Origin: CAYREE01 sp964423225
GTDB taxonomy: Archaea; Altiarchaeota; Altiarchaeia; IMC4; SCGC-AAA252-I15
Direction: 5' to 3'
Length of the DNA stretch: 17,794 nucleotides
NCBI GenBank assembly: GCA_964423225.1
Contig: CAYREE010000036.1
Span: 1 to 17,794, forward strand
How positions within the stretch are numbered: the first letter of the stretch is position 1; each line of letters begins with the position of its first letter. This document shows positions 7,359 to 15,323 of this stretch, one piece after another. Made by a program: the position numbers and the translations under genes. Under the pieces are notes generated by a model. That model had not been told where the DNA came from. It made no database searches and saw nothing but the letters and a program-made list of their open reading frames with translations.

Positions 7359-7941
7359 CTAAAGTAATGCTTGAATTAATGAGTGTTAACTGATCACCCG
7401 CACTTAAGCTTAGAGTATGGGGTTTATCAGGATTTGGATGTACTATAATCTGCCCATCTACTGGATTGACCATATAGTTTGGACCACCACCCACATAAGT
7501 TTCAGGGTGTTTTCCCTCCCATCCCGGTTGTAGGTCAATTACTTGCGCTTCTCCGAGTCCTATCTCTGTCCCAGAATAATCAATAGTGCTATTTTTCGGA
7601 AAGTTTATTTTAACCATTTCAGAGCCTGCACCAGTAATAACTTCCCCTCCATGAGCATTATAGTTATCTTTAGGCAGTATCTTTACTCCACCAGGAGTAA
7701 TCTGAACATTCTGATCTTCAGTCAATGTGACAACATTACCAGTCCCAGTAATCCTCTGACCCCTATTCAATGGAATCTGAGGAGGTGGTTCTTCAACAGG
7801 TGGTGGCGCTTCACTACCACAACCACCAGCTCCTCCAGCTGCAGCAGCACCCATAAGAGCCATCGCCGCCAGCCTACCGAAATCCCTACGTGAAACACCC
7901 GATCTTTCCTGGTCTCCCGCAGTTCTTTGAGCTCCTGTCAT
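7255..7941 (-). CDS. Tat-exported lipoprotein, N-terminal part (frameshifted)
   Basis: The N-terminus holds a twin-arginine motif SRRDFGRLA (about residues 18-26), a short Ala/Gly/Met hydrophobic stretch, then AGGAGGC, which fits a lipid-attached Cys. A proline-rich linker (APPPVEEPPPQIP) follows. The mature part is a beta-rich repeat (RITGTGNVVTLTEDQNVQITP and similar), suggesting a stacked-beta cell-surface protein. The frame ends at a TAG (7255) soon after IITASGWT. The +1 frame continues with RRITAQEAQTMKVEG. Joining the two with one base skipped gives about 483 residues. Either the gene is a fresh pseudogene, or the sequence has a one-base error, or there is programmed +1 shifting. No stop-slip signal is evident. 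It starts 44 bases after the MscS gene, with CAGG just before the ATG. Confidence 0.7.
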   Translation of the reverse strand: MTGAQRTAGDQERSGVSRRDFGRLAAMALMGAAAAGGAGGCGSEAPPPVEEPPPQIPLNRGQRITGTGNVVTLTEDQNVQITPGGVKILPKDNYNAHGGEVITGAGSEMVKINFPKNSTIDYSGTEIGLGEAQVIDLQPGWEGKHPETYVGGGPNYMVNPVDGQIIVHPNPDKPHTLSLSAGDQLTLINSSITLGGKATMLPPEEGSVPAPSGAIHLRNGIITASGWT

Positions 7942-7985
7942 CCTGTTAAATATACCCGAAGGATAGAAATAAAAAGGGGTGTATT

Positions 7986-8525
7986 TCAGTTTTTCTTGGT
8001 TTTAACGCCCTTATAGGCCGTATAATTCTGAATCGGGTTTCCCCAGACTATCGAGTTGGGTATAGTGACCTTAACATTGTCTTCCATTATCAGTTTCGTA
8101 TTGCTCATGCTAATCGTCTTCACTATGCCACGAATCTTTTTTACTTCGACATCATCGCCTATCTTAAACGGCTTGTTCAATAGTATCATCACGCCCGCCG
8201 CAAAATTGTTCAACGTATCCTTCAAAGCAAAACCCACTATGAATGTTCCCACACCAAAGCTTGTGACAATCGCGTTCACATCGACTCCGAGTATGATAAG
8301 GAAGATACCGAATGTGATCATCCACAGTATTGCAATAATTGTTTTGTGAGTGAACCTTTCAAGAGTCGGGTCGAACTCCGTCGTGTTAAAAAGTTTCGAA
8401 AGAATTTTATTGGCCATCCGAATGACCACGTGAGCCCCGACCAATACTAATGCTAACTGAATGATCTTCGATAATATTAATTTACCCAATGGGAGAGGAT
8501 CTATAGTCGCGAGGTCTATCATCAT
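7986..8525 (-). CDS. Short MscS-family mechanosensitive channel
   Basis: 179 residues against about 280 for classical MscS. Three hydrophobic segments are visible: residues about 12-34, 63-82 and the pore-type helix 85-115 (VTSFGVGTFIVGFALKDTLNNFAAGVMILL), with the Gly/Ala spacing of the MscS TM3. The beta domain follows (NKPFKIGDDVEVKKIRGIVKTI, then VTIPNSIVWGNPIQNY), the most conserved MscS signature. The protein ends right after it, so the cytoplasmic alpha/beta vestibule domain is missing. Known members open under membrane tension and release solutes. It begins ATGATG, 31 bases after copA, with no Shine-Dalgarno site. An AT-rich element TTTTTTATCTATAA upstream may give a leaderless transcript. 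A link to the copper genes is only positional. Confidence 0.9.
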   Translation of the reverse strand: MMIDLATIDPLPLGKLILSKIIQLALVLVGAHVVIRMANKILSKLFNTTEFDPTLERFTHKTIIAILWMITFGIFLIILGVDVNAIVTSFGVGTFIVGFALKDTLNNFAAGVMILLNKPFKIGDDVEVKKIRGIVKTISMSNTKLIMEDNVKVTIPNSIVWGNPIQNYTAYKGVKTKKN

Positions 8526-8556
8526 AGACTATTTTTTTTATAGATAAAAAAGGAAC

Positions 8557-10737
8557 TTAAATCTTCTTGGATTTCAGAAGCAGTGAGTTTGTCACTACGC
8601 TGACCGAACTCAATGCCATTGCAGCCCCTGCCATCATAGGATTCAAGAGCCATCCCGTGAACGGATAGAAAACTCCTGCAGCTATTGGGATTCCCAACGT
8701 ATTATAGAAGAGAGCCCAGAACATATTCTGTCTGATCTTGTCCATCGTCGCCTTAGAAAGGCGGATAGCCTTCACCACGTCAAGCGGATCATCCTTCATC
8801 AATACTATATGGCCGCTTTCGAGGGCGACATCGGTTCCAGACCCCATTACTATGCCGACATCTGCTTGTGCTAGTGCTGGAGCATCGTTTATACCATCCC
8901 CCACCATTGAGACTATCTTCCCTGCCTCTTGGAGTTTTTTAACATATTTCACCTTGTCTTCAGGAAGGACTTGGGCAAAGACGTTCTGTATCCCCAATTC
9001 TCTTGAGACTGCTTTTGCAGTCCGCTCATTATCGCCTGTGATAAGGTAGGTCTGAACACCCATTTCATTCAGTGATTCGATTACTGCTTTAGAATTATCT
9101 TTGGGCGTGTCTTTTGAAGCTATCAATCCTGAAGGTATGCCGTTAATAGCGAGGATGATGACAGTCTTGCCTTCCGACTCAAGTATCGATATGCGTTCTT
9201 CCAATGGCCTGACATCAATATGCTCATCAGACATTAATAATCCGTTGCCAAGAAGAACATGATCGATACCTATCTTTGCAGAAACTCCCTTACCGGGGAC
9301 TGCCCTGAAGTCTACAATATCCTGTGGGTTAATACCTTGTCCCCGAGCATGATCTACTATAGCGTCCGCCAAATGGTGTTCTGAATTCTTCTCTATCGAG
9401 GCGGCATAGGTGACTAATCGCTCAAGGCTAGTATTACCTACGGGTACCATATCAGTGACTGAATGCTCTCCGTTAGTGAGGGTTCCAGTCTTGTCAAATA
9501 TCATAGAGTCTATCTTATGGGATGCTTCTAATGCTTCACCGCTTTTTATCAATACACCATCATTAGCTCCTTTACCAACACCAACCATAATGGCAGTTGG
9601 TGTTGCAAGGCCAAGGGCACAGGGACATGCGATAACAAGGACTGAAACAGAGATTACTAACGCGAATGTGAATGAGCTTCCCATGATGAAATACCAGGTT
9701 ATAAACGATATTATTGATATGATAATGATTGATGGGACAAAGTAGCTTGAGACTTTGTCGGCAAATCGTTGGATTGGTGCATGGGATCCCTGTGCATCCT
9801 CAACAAGCTTTATTATTTGTGCTAGTATCGTGTCTTGACCAACTTTTTTTGCTTCGAATTTGAAGCTTCCATGCTTGTTGATTGTTGCTCCGATGACTAT
9901 GTCTCCAACAGTTTTTTCTATAGGTATGCTTTCTCCGGTTATCATGGATTCGTCAATACTTGATGAGCCAGATACTATCACACCGTCTACAGGTATCTTC
10001 TCTCCAGGCTTGACTATTATTATATCTCCTTCAACGACTTTATCCAAGTCTATATCTTGTTCAATACCGTCTCTTTCCACGAGCGCGGTCTTGGCTTGTA
10101 ATCCCATTAGTTTTTTGATTGCCTCACCAGTCCTTCCCTTAGCTCGTTCTTCAAGGTATTTTCCAAGTAGTACAAGTGTGATCAAAACCGCGGAAGTCTC
10201 AAAATAGTTCTCACCAATCGGATTTGTCAACATTATCCCTAGGCTATAGAAGTATGCTGTACTAGTGCCAAGAGCTATCAATGTGTCCATGCTCGACGTC
10301 TTATTCTTAAGGGCTGCGAATGCGCCTTTGTAGAAACGCCATCCTGCTATGAACTGTATGGGTGTTGCAAGAAGGAAAAGTAGATATATTCTGTAAGGAA
10401 TTCCCATGAAGACCATGCCTATTAGGAATGCGGGAACTGCCAGGATAAGGCTGAACAATAATGTGTTCTTCAATTTCGAAAGTTCCCTTCGTTTTAACTC
10501 CTCTTCTTTCGCCCTGTCAACATCGGTTGTGACTATTGCACCATAACCTCGGTCTTTTACAGACTTTATCAATCCTGATACTTCTACTAAAGACTCGTCG
10601 TATTCGATCTGGGCTTTCTCTGAAGATAGGTTTACATTCGCATTGATCACTCCTTCTGTCTTCTTCAATCCTTTCTGTATTAGTGTGGAACAGCTGGCAC
10701 AATGCATGCCCGAAATCTTTAGAGTCGTCTTTTTCAT
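8557..10737 (-). CDS. copA: Copper(I)-exporting P1B-1 ATPase CopA
   Basis: 726 residues. An N-terminal HMA domain has GMHCASC (Cys13, Cys16). Landmarks of the pump follow in order: TGES in the actuator domain, CPC at 371-373 in the membrane metal site, DKTGTLT with phosphorylated Asp415, and GDGINDAP with Asp614. The last helices read YNTLGIPIA and MALSSVSVV, the Tyr-Asn and Met-x-x-Ser-Ser marks of the Cu(I) subclass. It pumps Cu(I) from the cytoplasm using ATP. One oddity is that the ATP-binding SEHPL motif reads SEHHL (His454-His455), replacing the near-invariant Pro. It lies three bases after the DUF2318 gene and has no close ribosome site, so it depends on coupling. A run of six T follows the stop at 8546-8551. 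Confidence 0.97.
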   Translation of the reverse strand: MKKTTLKISGMHCASCSTLIQKGLKKTEGVINANVNLSSEKAQIEYDESLVEVSGLIKSVKDRGYGAIVTTDVDRAKEEELKRRELSKLKNTLLFSLILAVPAFLIGMVFMGIPYRIYLLFLLATPIQFIAGWRFYKGAFAALKNKTSSMDTLIALGTSTAYFYSLGIMLTNPIGENYFETSAVLITLVLLGKYLEERAKGRTGEAIKKLMGLQAKTALVERDGIEQDIDLDKVVEGDIIIVKPGEKIPVDGVIVSGSSSIDESMITGESIPIEKTVGDIVIGATINKHGSFKFEAKKVGQDTILAQIIKLVEDAQGSHAPIQRFADKVSSYFVPSIIIISIISFITWYFIMGSSFTFALVISVSVLVIACPCALGLATPTAIMVGVGKGANDGVLIKSGEALEASHKIDSMIFDKTGTLTNGEHSVTDMVPVGNTSLERLVTYAASIEKNSEHHLADAIVDHARGQGINPQDIVDFRAVPGKGVSAKIGIDHVLLGNGLLMSDEHIDVRPLEERISILESEGKTVIILAINGIPSGLIASKDTPKDNSKAVIESLNEMGVQTYLITGDNERTAKAVSRELGIQNVFAQVLPEDKVKYVKKLQEAGKIVSMVGDGINDAPALAQADVGIVMGSGTDVALESGHIVLMKDDPLDVVKAIRLSKATMDKIRQNMFWALFYNTLGIPIAAGVFYPFTGWLLNPMMAGAAMALSSVSVVTNSLLLKSKKI

Positions 10738-10740
10738 AGT

Positions 10741-11304
10741 CTAGAAGTATTTTCCTCCTTTATCAAGATCTTTCTTGTATATGACTACATTGTCGTCGAC
10801 TACCTTGTGAGGTATGTGTGCAGGCCAGCAGCCTCCACCCATATTGGCTGATCCAAGATCATCAATCTTGAAATATCTACTGCATTTAACGCATTGAACA
10901 TCATCTCCGACCTGTTTGTATCCCATGCTTCCCCCACATACCTCGCATGCATCGAAAGCAACTCTTGGAAATCCATCACTCCCCTCAACCACCATGAAGG
11001 TGATCTCCTTGGTTCCTGAATAATATGTGAATTTTTCGATCTGGTCTGATATCTTGGATAAAGGTATCTTGACGGCTAGATTGTCCTCCTCCTCATCGCC
11101 TGGATCAGGATTTGATTCTGTGTCTAGGTCTAGATTGACCGCCATCTCTTCTTCTGAAACTTTTACATCATCTGGTTTAGACATCGTCTGTCCGATTATT
11201 AATGCTGTGACTATCACAGCCCCCACGATAATCAAGTAGAAATGGTTTTTTTTGACTGTGGCTGTTCCACTACTAGTTTTTTTCTTTTTTCTCTTACTCA
11301 TCAT
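10741..11304 (-). CDS. DUF2318 membrane-anchored Cys-rich protein (FtrD-like)
   Basis: 187 residues: a Lys-rich N-terminus (MSKRKKKK), one membrane segment at about 21-40, an acidic linker (about 48-75), then the DUF2318 core outside the membrane. The core has FDACEVCGG (Cys120, Cys123), VQCVKCSRYF (Cys138, Cys141) and GGGCWPAHIP (Cys159, His163). This pattern is that of the C-terminal domain found with FtrABCD-type iron/copper uptake proteins. It probably binds a metal or a redox centre. A good ribosome site AAAGGAGATAG precedes the ATGATG. It sits between the DsbA-like gene (22-base gap) and copA (3 bases), so a role in extracytoplasmic copper or thiol handling is inferred from position. 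Confidence 0.88.
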   Translation of the reverse strand: MMSKRKKKKTSSGTATVKKNHFYLIIVGAVIVTALIIGQTMSKPDDVKVSEEEMAVNLDLDTESNPDPGDEEEDNLAVKIPLSKISDQIEKFTYYSGTKEITFMVVEGSDGFPRVAFDACEVCGGSMGYKQVGDDVQCVKCSRYFKIDDLGSANMGGGCWPAHIPHKVVDDNVVIYKKDLDKGGKYF

Positions 11305-11326
11305 CTATCTCCTTTTTACTTGTCTT

Positions 11327-11992
11327 TTATTTTAATATCTCCTTTAGTTTTGAACTTATCTTCTCATCTAACACATTGAAGGGTTGTGCTCCCACCATCT
11401 TCTCCCCACCTATAAGGAAGGTTGGTGTTGCTGTGACTCCAAGCCTCTGAGCCTCATTCCGCTGGGATTCGACTAGTTTCTTCTTTTCTCGCAAGCCAAG
11501 ACATTTATCAAATAATCCTTGATCAAGATTCAATTCTCCTGCTATCGTCTTTAACACAGGTATGTTCCCAACATCTTCTCCTATCTGATATTTTTGGAAT
11601 AACTGGTCGTGATATTCCCAGAATTTATCCTGGTCTCTCGCACATTCTGATGCCTGGGCTGCTTCATGAGCTCCTGGATGGATTGAGAGTGGGAAATGCC
11701 TGTATTCGAATATTACATTTTCAGTGTATTTTTCCTTTAATTGACTTAATGTCGTTGCTGCATTTGCACAAAATGGGCATTTAAAATCGCTGTATTCGAT
11801 CACGTATAGACGCCCATTCTTTGTCTTCATATCTTCATTTAATACTTGTCCAGTAGTTCCTGTAAAGTTAGATAGTTCGTTGTCTCCTATATTTGATAGA
11901 TACATCAATACTGTGAGTATCTCCATCACTGCAAACCCGAATACTATTACAATATTCGCATTGTATTTTCCATTCATCATATCACCAATCAT
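11327..11992 (-). CDS. DsbA-like thiol oxidoreductase, membrane-anchored
   Basis: 221 residues with one N-terminal membrane segment (about residues 12-34), which would place the catalytic domain outside. The thioredoxin fold has the active site FKCPFC (Cys72, Cys75) and the cis-proline loop VTATPTFLIGG, as in DsbA/archaeal DSBA-like disulfide oxidoreductases (thioredoxin_4 group). Disulfide formation, isomerisation or reduction outside the cell is expected. The start at 11992 overlaps the TGA of the upstream fusion gene as ATGA and has GGAGG three bases before it. The frame is open further up to 12046, but that extension (many Trp and Arg) is only the Cys/Gly tail of the upstream gene read out of frame. 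Copper-handling neighbours suggest it keeps their Cys pairs in the right redox state (inference). Confidence 0.9.
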   Translation of the reverse strand: MIGDMMNGKYNANIVIVFGFAVMEILTVLMYLSNIGDNELSNFTGTTGQVLNEDMKTKNGRLYVIEYSDFKCPFCANAATTLSQLKEKYTENVIFEYRHFPLSIHPGAHEAAQASECARDQDKFWEYHDQLFQKYQIGEDVGNIPVLKTIAGELNLDQGLFDKCLGLREKKKLVESQRNEAQRLGVTATPTFLIGGEKMVGAQPFNVLDEKISSKLKEILK

Positions 11993-13455
11993 CTTCCTCC
12001 GCATCCGCATCCACAGCCGCCTCCACCGCCACAACCTCCACCACATGACCTTGCAGGGGGTGTATCGATAGATTCAAGCTCCGCTTCAACTTCAACCTGG
12101 TTTTCGATGTTAATATCGTCCTTTACGACAAATACTCCAGGTATCATTCCCATCCAACAACTCCAGGGGATTATTCCCTCAACATCTGGAGTGAACTCGA
12201 TTGTCTGCACTCCTTTCTTTATATCAAATTCAAGGTTTAGCTTTGGGACTTGGATCGCGTTGTTACAATTATTGAGTTCTTTGCCTTCAATAATCCATTT
12301 GACTGGAACTCCCTTCTTCAACACGAATTTATCAGGCTTCCACCCGTACCGGTTTACCTCCATGCTTATCTCTTGGAATCCACTAGAATCCAGCTTCACT
12401 TCAGTAACGGGATTAGCATCATCCTCCAATGCTTGCGCTGTGATTAAAACAGTGTTCATATCATATCCAGATCCGGTTAAGGATAATCCTCTATTAAGCA
12501 TGACCATGCCAAGTATGATTACAACTACACCAGAGTATCTGACTATCTTGTGCGTTAGACTAGAGCTTATTATCGAGGTTAGTATACCGAATCCTAGAAG
12601 AACTGGTAGAGTACCAAGTCCGAATGCAGCAAGATATACGAAACCATAGTAGGCGCTGCCAGTTGATGCAGCAAGTATGTATACTGCCTGCAGGGGGCCG
12701 CATGCAATCATCAGTCCGTTGAGCAATCCGATTATTATCGGGCTCTTACTCTCTTTTTCCTTTGTTATAACCCAGGTTTCAAGTGTTTTTGGTGTCTTCA
12801 ACCTGAATCTTCTAAACCATTTCAATAGGTTCAGCATATTCAATCCGAAGAATATTAGGAATAGGCCGGCCAATACGGCCGCCATTCCACGCATAAACGG
12901 GGTGAAAGTGAAGAATGATCCTATTAAACCAAATATTCCGCCAATAATAGCGTAGGAAAGAGTCTTGGATAGACCATATGCGATATGTGACTTATAGTTT
13001 ATGCCAATTCCTTTTGATGCCTGTTTTGTAGAGTAGCCTATCACTAGAGGACCGCACATGGCTATGCAGTGAAATCCTGTTAGTAATCCTATTGTAAATA
13101 ATAGTAGTATAGAAGTGTTCTGGTCTATTGCTGGCATCTCATATCCTGAGAATTCTGAATATAGTACGCTAGCACCAAGTAGTAGTACTAATGATCCGAG
13201 TATTAGGGTTATTTGTCTGTATCTGCTCTTTTTCCCTGTGGAAGGATAATATCCCTTCTTGCTTATCTCGTTTTTGATGGATGTTAGGCTTGTCTTGTCA
13301 GCATCGAATTTGATCTTTGCCTTGCCTGTAATATAATCTACTTTTATCTTTGATACACCATCAATCTTCTTTACTGTTCTTTCAATTATCTTCTCGCAAC
13401 TGGTGCATTCCATACCTGATATTTCCAATTCAATAACTTTCTTATTGTCCGCCAT
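11989..13455 (-). CDS. HMA - UreH/DsbD-like membrane protein - cupredoxin fusion with Cys/Gly tail
   Basis: 488 residues in four parts. Residues 8-75: an HMA metal-binding domain, GMECTSC (Cys17, Cys20). About 85-330: a six-helix-type membrane domain of the UreH_2/DsbD-like sulfite exporter family, with the family mark FHCIAMCGP (Cys130, Cys134). About 350-455: a cupredoxin-like domain with Cys397 (NNCNNAIQVP) and SCWMGM (Cys433, Met435, Met437), likely copper ligands. The tail is SCGGGCGGGGGCGCGCGGR with Cys471, 475, 481, 483 and 485. Known relatives are metal or electron transfer proteins. The start at 13455, with GGTGG upstream, is preferred over the in-frame ATG at 13476. It overlaps the solo HMA gene by 14 bases. 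It probably moves Cu(I) or electrons across the membrane with the nearby chaperone and CopA (inference). Confidence 0.9.
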   Translation of the reverse strand: MADNKKVIELEISGMECTSCEKIIERTVKKIDGVSKIKVDYITGKAKIKFDADKTSLTSIKNEISKKGYYPSTGKKSRYRQITLILGSLVLLLGASVLYSEFSGYEMPAIDQNTSILLLFTIGLLTGFHCIAMCGPLVIGYSTKQASKGIGINYKSHIAYGLSKTLSYAIIGGIFGLIGSFFTFTPFMRGMAAVLAGLFLIFFGLNMLNLLKWFRRFRLKTPKTLETWVITKEKESKSPIIIGLLNGLMIACGPLQAVYILAASTGSAYYGFVYLAAFGLGTLPVLLGFGILTSIISSSLTHKIVRYSGVVVIILGMVMLNRGLSLTGSGYDMNTVLITAQALEDDANPVTEVKLDSSGFQEISMEVNRYGWKPDKFVLKKGVPVKWIIEGKELNNCNNAIQVPKLNLEFDIKKGVQTIEFTPDVEGIIPWSCWMGMIPGVFVVKDDINIENQVEVEAELESIDTPPARSCGGGCGGGGGCGCGCGGR

Positions 13456-13660
13456 TCTCAACCACCGTGTATCCAAGTTCTCTTATCTTGGATTTCACTT
13501 CTTTCAGATCGACTGCTTCCTTATGCTTTATCTCTACAATTCCTTTGTTATAGTCAGCGTTCACTGTATATACACCTATTATTTCTTCAACATCTTCTTT
13601 TACAAGCATTTCACAGCTTTTGCAGTGCATGCCTTCGACGTAGACTTTTGTATCTTTCAT
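13442..13660 (-). CDS. Solo HMA copper chaperone (CopZ-like)
   Basis: 72 residues, a complete single HMA domain with VEGMHCKSC (Cys13, Cys16) and the beta-alpha-beta pattern ending in IRELGYTVVENGG. Size and motif are those of CopZ/Atx1-type cytoplasmic Cu(I) chaperones, which pass copper to the HMA domains of CopA-like pumps. The start at 13660 has an excellent ribosome site, GGAGGTGGATAC before the ATG. An in-frame ATG at 13693 lies within the promoter and is rejected. First gene of the copper cassette. The next gene overlaps it by 14 bases. Two more HMA domains are encoded downstream, so a transfer chain is plausible. Confidence 0.93.
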   Translation of the reverse strand: MKDTKVYVEGMHCKSCEMLVKEDVEEIIGVYTVNADYNKGIVEIKHKEAVDLKEVKSKIRELGYTVVENGGQ

Positions 13661-13690
13661 GTATCCACCTCCAAAATGCTTAGGTTGAAA

Positions 13691-13700
13691 CAATATATAT
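13691..13700 (-). promoter_or_regulatory. TATA box of the copper cassette
   Basis: On the minus strand ATATATATTG at 13700-13691 sits about 35 bases before the chaperone ATG, giving a short leader that starts at or just before the GGAGGTGG ribosome site. Upstream (13703-13716) is a small dyad, AGTTT-GACG-AAACT, and at 13715-13754 a wider imperfect inverted pair, both possible operator material. No repressor match was established. Confidence 0.5.
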
Positions 13701-13795
13701 CCAGTTTGACGAAACTAGTTACAAACAAGATTTTTGGTTTTATTTAGTTACTAGGTATGAAGGTTATACTTAAATATTTGGTGGTTTCTAGGTGG

Positions 13796-14116
13796 TTATC
13801 CCCGCACCATGATCAAGAGCATCTTGAATCTCTGGCTTGCTTCCAATGCATGTGGCTTGTTTGCTGGCATGATTATCATCTCACCCTGATTGACCAGGTT
13901 AATATCATTGTCAATCAACACTTTTGCCTCCCCATCTAATACATAGACTATCGCATCAAAAGGTGCTGTATGCTCGCTTAATCCCTGGCCTGCGTCGAAA
14001 GCGAATACTGTTACAGTACCTTTATCGTTCTTGATTATCTCCCTGCTAACTATTGAACCATCCTGATAATCTACAAGACCATCCATCCGTATTGCTTTTC
14101 CAATCAATTCATCCAT
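13796..14116 (-). CDS. Small cupin-domain protein
   Basis: 106 residues, one cupin barrel: GQGLSEHTAPFDAIVYVLDGEAKV (motif 1, about 44-66) and PANKPHAL (motif 2, His89). The classic motif 1 would have two His and one Glu; only His49 is visible, with Asp54, so the metal site looks incomplete and no reaction can be assigned. The start is set at the ATG at 14116, which has GAGGTG five bases upstream. The ATG at 14119 and the GTG at 14122 are alternatives with poorer spacing. The gene follows the ferredoxin-like gene and shares its transcript. Cupins of this kind commonly accompany ferredoxin or hybrid-cluster proteins in anaerobes (general knowledge). Confidence 0.85.
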   Translation of the reverse strand: MDELIGKAIRMDGLVDYQDGSIVSREIIKNDKGTVTVFAFDAGQGLSEHTAPFDAIVYVLDGEAKVLIDNDINLVNQGEMIIMPANKPHALEASQRFKMLLIMVRG

Positions 14117-14125
14117 CATCACACC

Positions 14126-14980
14126 TCACTTTGTAATCCATTCCTCGCTAAGTATCTCGCCCTGAACACTTATCATCACATGCTTGAGCGGAACCTTCCG
14201 TTCAGACTCCTCAACAGCCTTCTCAGCCATGTATAGTAGACCTCCACAGCATGGGACCTCCATCGTCATAACTGTTAGCGTATTAATATTTGAGCCATCT
14301 ATCATCGACTTGATCTTATCAAGGTAGATTTCCTGATCGCTGTCAAGCTTCGGGCATGCTATTGCCAATCCTTTCCCCTTCAAATAGTCTTTGTGAAAGT
14401 CAGCCAGAGCATAGGCCACACAATCAGCTGCAAGTACAACATCCTTTCCCTGAAAGTATGGTGCTTGTGGAGGAACTAGATGTAGTTGTACAGGCCATTG
14501 TCTAAGCTGTGAGCTTCTAGCACCCGACTCATCACCATCTGTATTACCTGAGTCTGTGAACTCTAGTACTCTAGATCCGGGGCAACCACCACCCATACCA
14601 CCTGCACAAGGCGTTTTATTACCGTAATCAGGGATATTTATGCCATTTTCGCCTAGGTATTCCAATGCTTCTTTTAGATATCCCTTCTCCCCATGTTCCT
14701 CAAGATGCTCTAAGTGAGCTTTAACCGTATTTGGACCTGCCTTCACTATGTTTTCCATAACTTTTTTCTCTTCGTATGGTTCTGCCTCCCGTTCCTCTAT
14801 CTCTATTGCGCCTTCTGGGCAATGGCCAATACAGGCTCCAAGTCCATCGCAGAATAGGTCGCTTATCAGCCTTGCTTTTCCATCTATCATTTGTATTGCC
14901 CCTTCAGGGCAGTTTGGAATGCATAATCCGCATCCATTGCATTTTTCATCATCAATCTTGATTATCTTTCGTTTGACCAT
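14126..14980 (-). CDS. 4Fe-4S ferredoxin-domain protein
   Basis: 284 residues. A ferredoxin pair lies at the N-terminus: CNGCGLCIPNCPEG (Cys14, 17, 20, 24) is a full 4Fe-4S motif, while the second, CDGLGACIGHCPEG (Cys44, 50, 54), has Leu47 where the second Cys belongs. The rest carries further Cys groups: TPCAGGMGGGCPGSR, VLAADCVAYALADF, ACPKLDSDQEIY and VPCCGGLLYM, pointing to more metal or redox centres. It resembles a common anaerobe family annotated only as iron-sulfur binding protein. It starts with a strong GGTGAT site, four bases after the ArsR stop. Electron transfer to an unknown partner is likely, with control by the adjacent ArsR. Confidence 0.9.
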   Translation of the reverse strand: MVKRKIIKIDDEKCNGCGLCIPNCPEGAIQMIDGKARLISDLFCDGLGACIGHCPEGAIEIEEREAEPYEEKKVMENIVKAGPNTVKAHLEHLEEHGEKGYLKEALEYLGENGINIPDYGNKTPCAGGMGGGCPGSRVLEFTDSGNTDGDESGARSSQLRQWPVQLHLVPPQAPYFQGKDVVLAADCVAYALADFHKDYLKGKGLAIACPKLDSDQEIYLDKIKSMIDGSNINTLTVMTMEVPCCGGLLYMAEKAVEESERKVPLKHVMISVQGEILSEEWITK

Positions 14981-14984
14981 TTTA

Positions 14985-15323
14985 TCACCTTTTCAAATGT
15001 TTGCATTTTTTATTGCCTTTTAGTATGCCGCAAGTGCATAGTTTCTTCTCGTATTTTTTCATGAACTTATCTATGTCAGCTAAGATAGGCTTGATATGTT
15101 TTTCATCAAGGGAATATATCCTTGTTTTGCCCTCTGTCCTGGATGAGACAAATCCCCAAGCCCTAAGATATGCGAGGTTATGTGAGACTCGCGACTGCTC
15201 GAAACCAGTCTTCTCACATATCTGCGACACATTCAACGACCCTTTCCTTAATATCTTTATTATCCCGAAACGCGTCGTATTAGAGAAAGCCTTGAAAAAA
15301 AGTTTATATGATAATTCTTTCAT
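14985..15323 (-). CDS. ArsR-family metal- or redox-responsive repressor
   Basis: 112 residues, a winged helix of the ArsR/SmtB type: FKAFSNTTRFGIIKIL, the recognition region ICEKTGFEQSRVSHNLAYLRAWGFVSS and the beta wing RTEGKTRIYSL. Cys36 lies in the DNA-binding helix region, and a C-terminal cluster (Cys96, Cys98, Cys107, His109) could hold metal or form disulfides. The start at 15323 has no ribosome site. A TATA box 25 bases upstream predicts a leaderless mRNA. A palindrome covers the start codon and 18 bases upstream, a strong sign of autoregulation. It heads the ArsR - ferredoxin - cupin operon. Effector identity is unknown; the MerT-like neighbour hints at a soft metal. Confidence 0.92.
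   Translation of the reverse strand: MKELSYKLFFKAFSNTTRFGIIKILRKGSLNVSQICEKTGFEQSRVSHNLAYLRAWGFVSSRTEGKTRIYSLDEKHIKPILADIDKFMKKYEKKLCTCGILKGNKKCKHLKR

Noticed and set aside
11989..11991. TGA after the Cys-rich tail as a selenocysteine codon
   Set aside because: The next base completes the ATGA start of the DsbA-like gene, no SECIS-like structure was seen, and the frame after it is not conserved-looking.
11993..12046. Trp/Arg-rich N-terminus of the DsbA-like protein
   Set aside because: Out-of-frame reading of the Cys/Gly tail of the upstream fusion gene; ATGA overlap start at 11992 has the ribosome site.
13757..13939. Plus-strand 60-residue ORF
   Set aside because: It mostly lies antisense to the cupin gene and shows no ribosome site.
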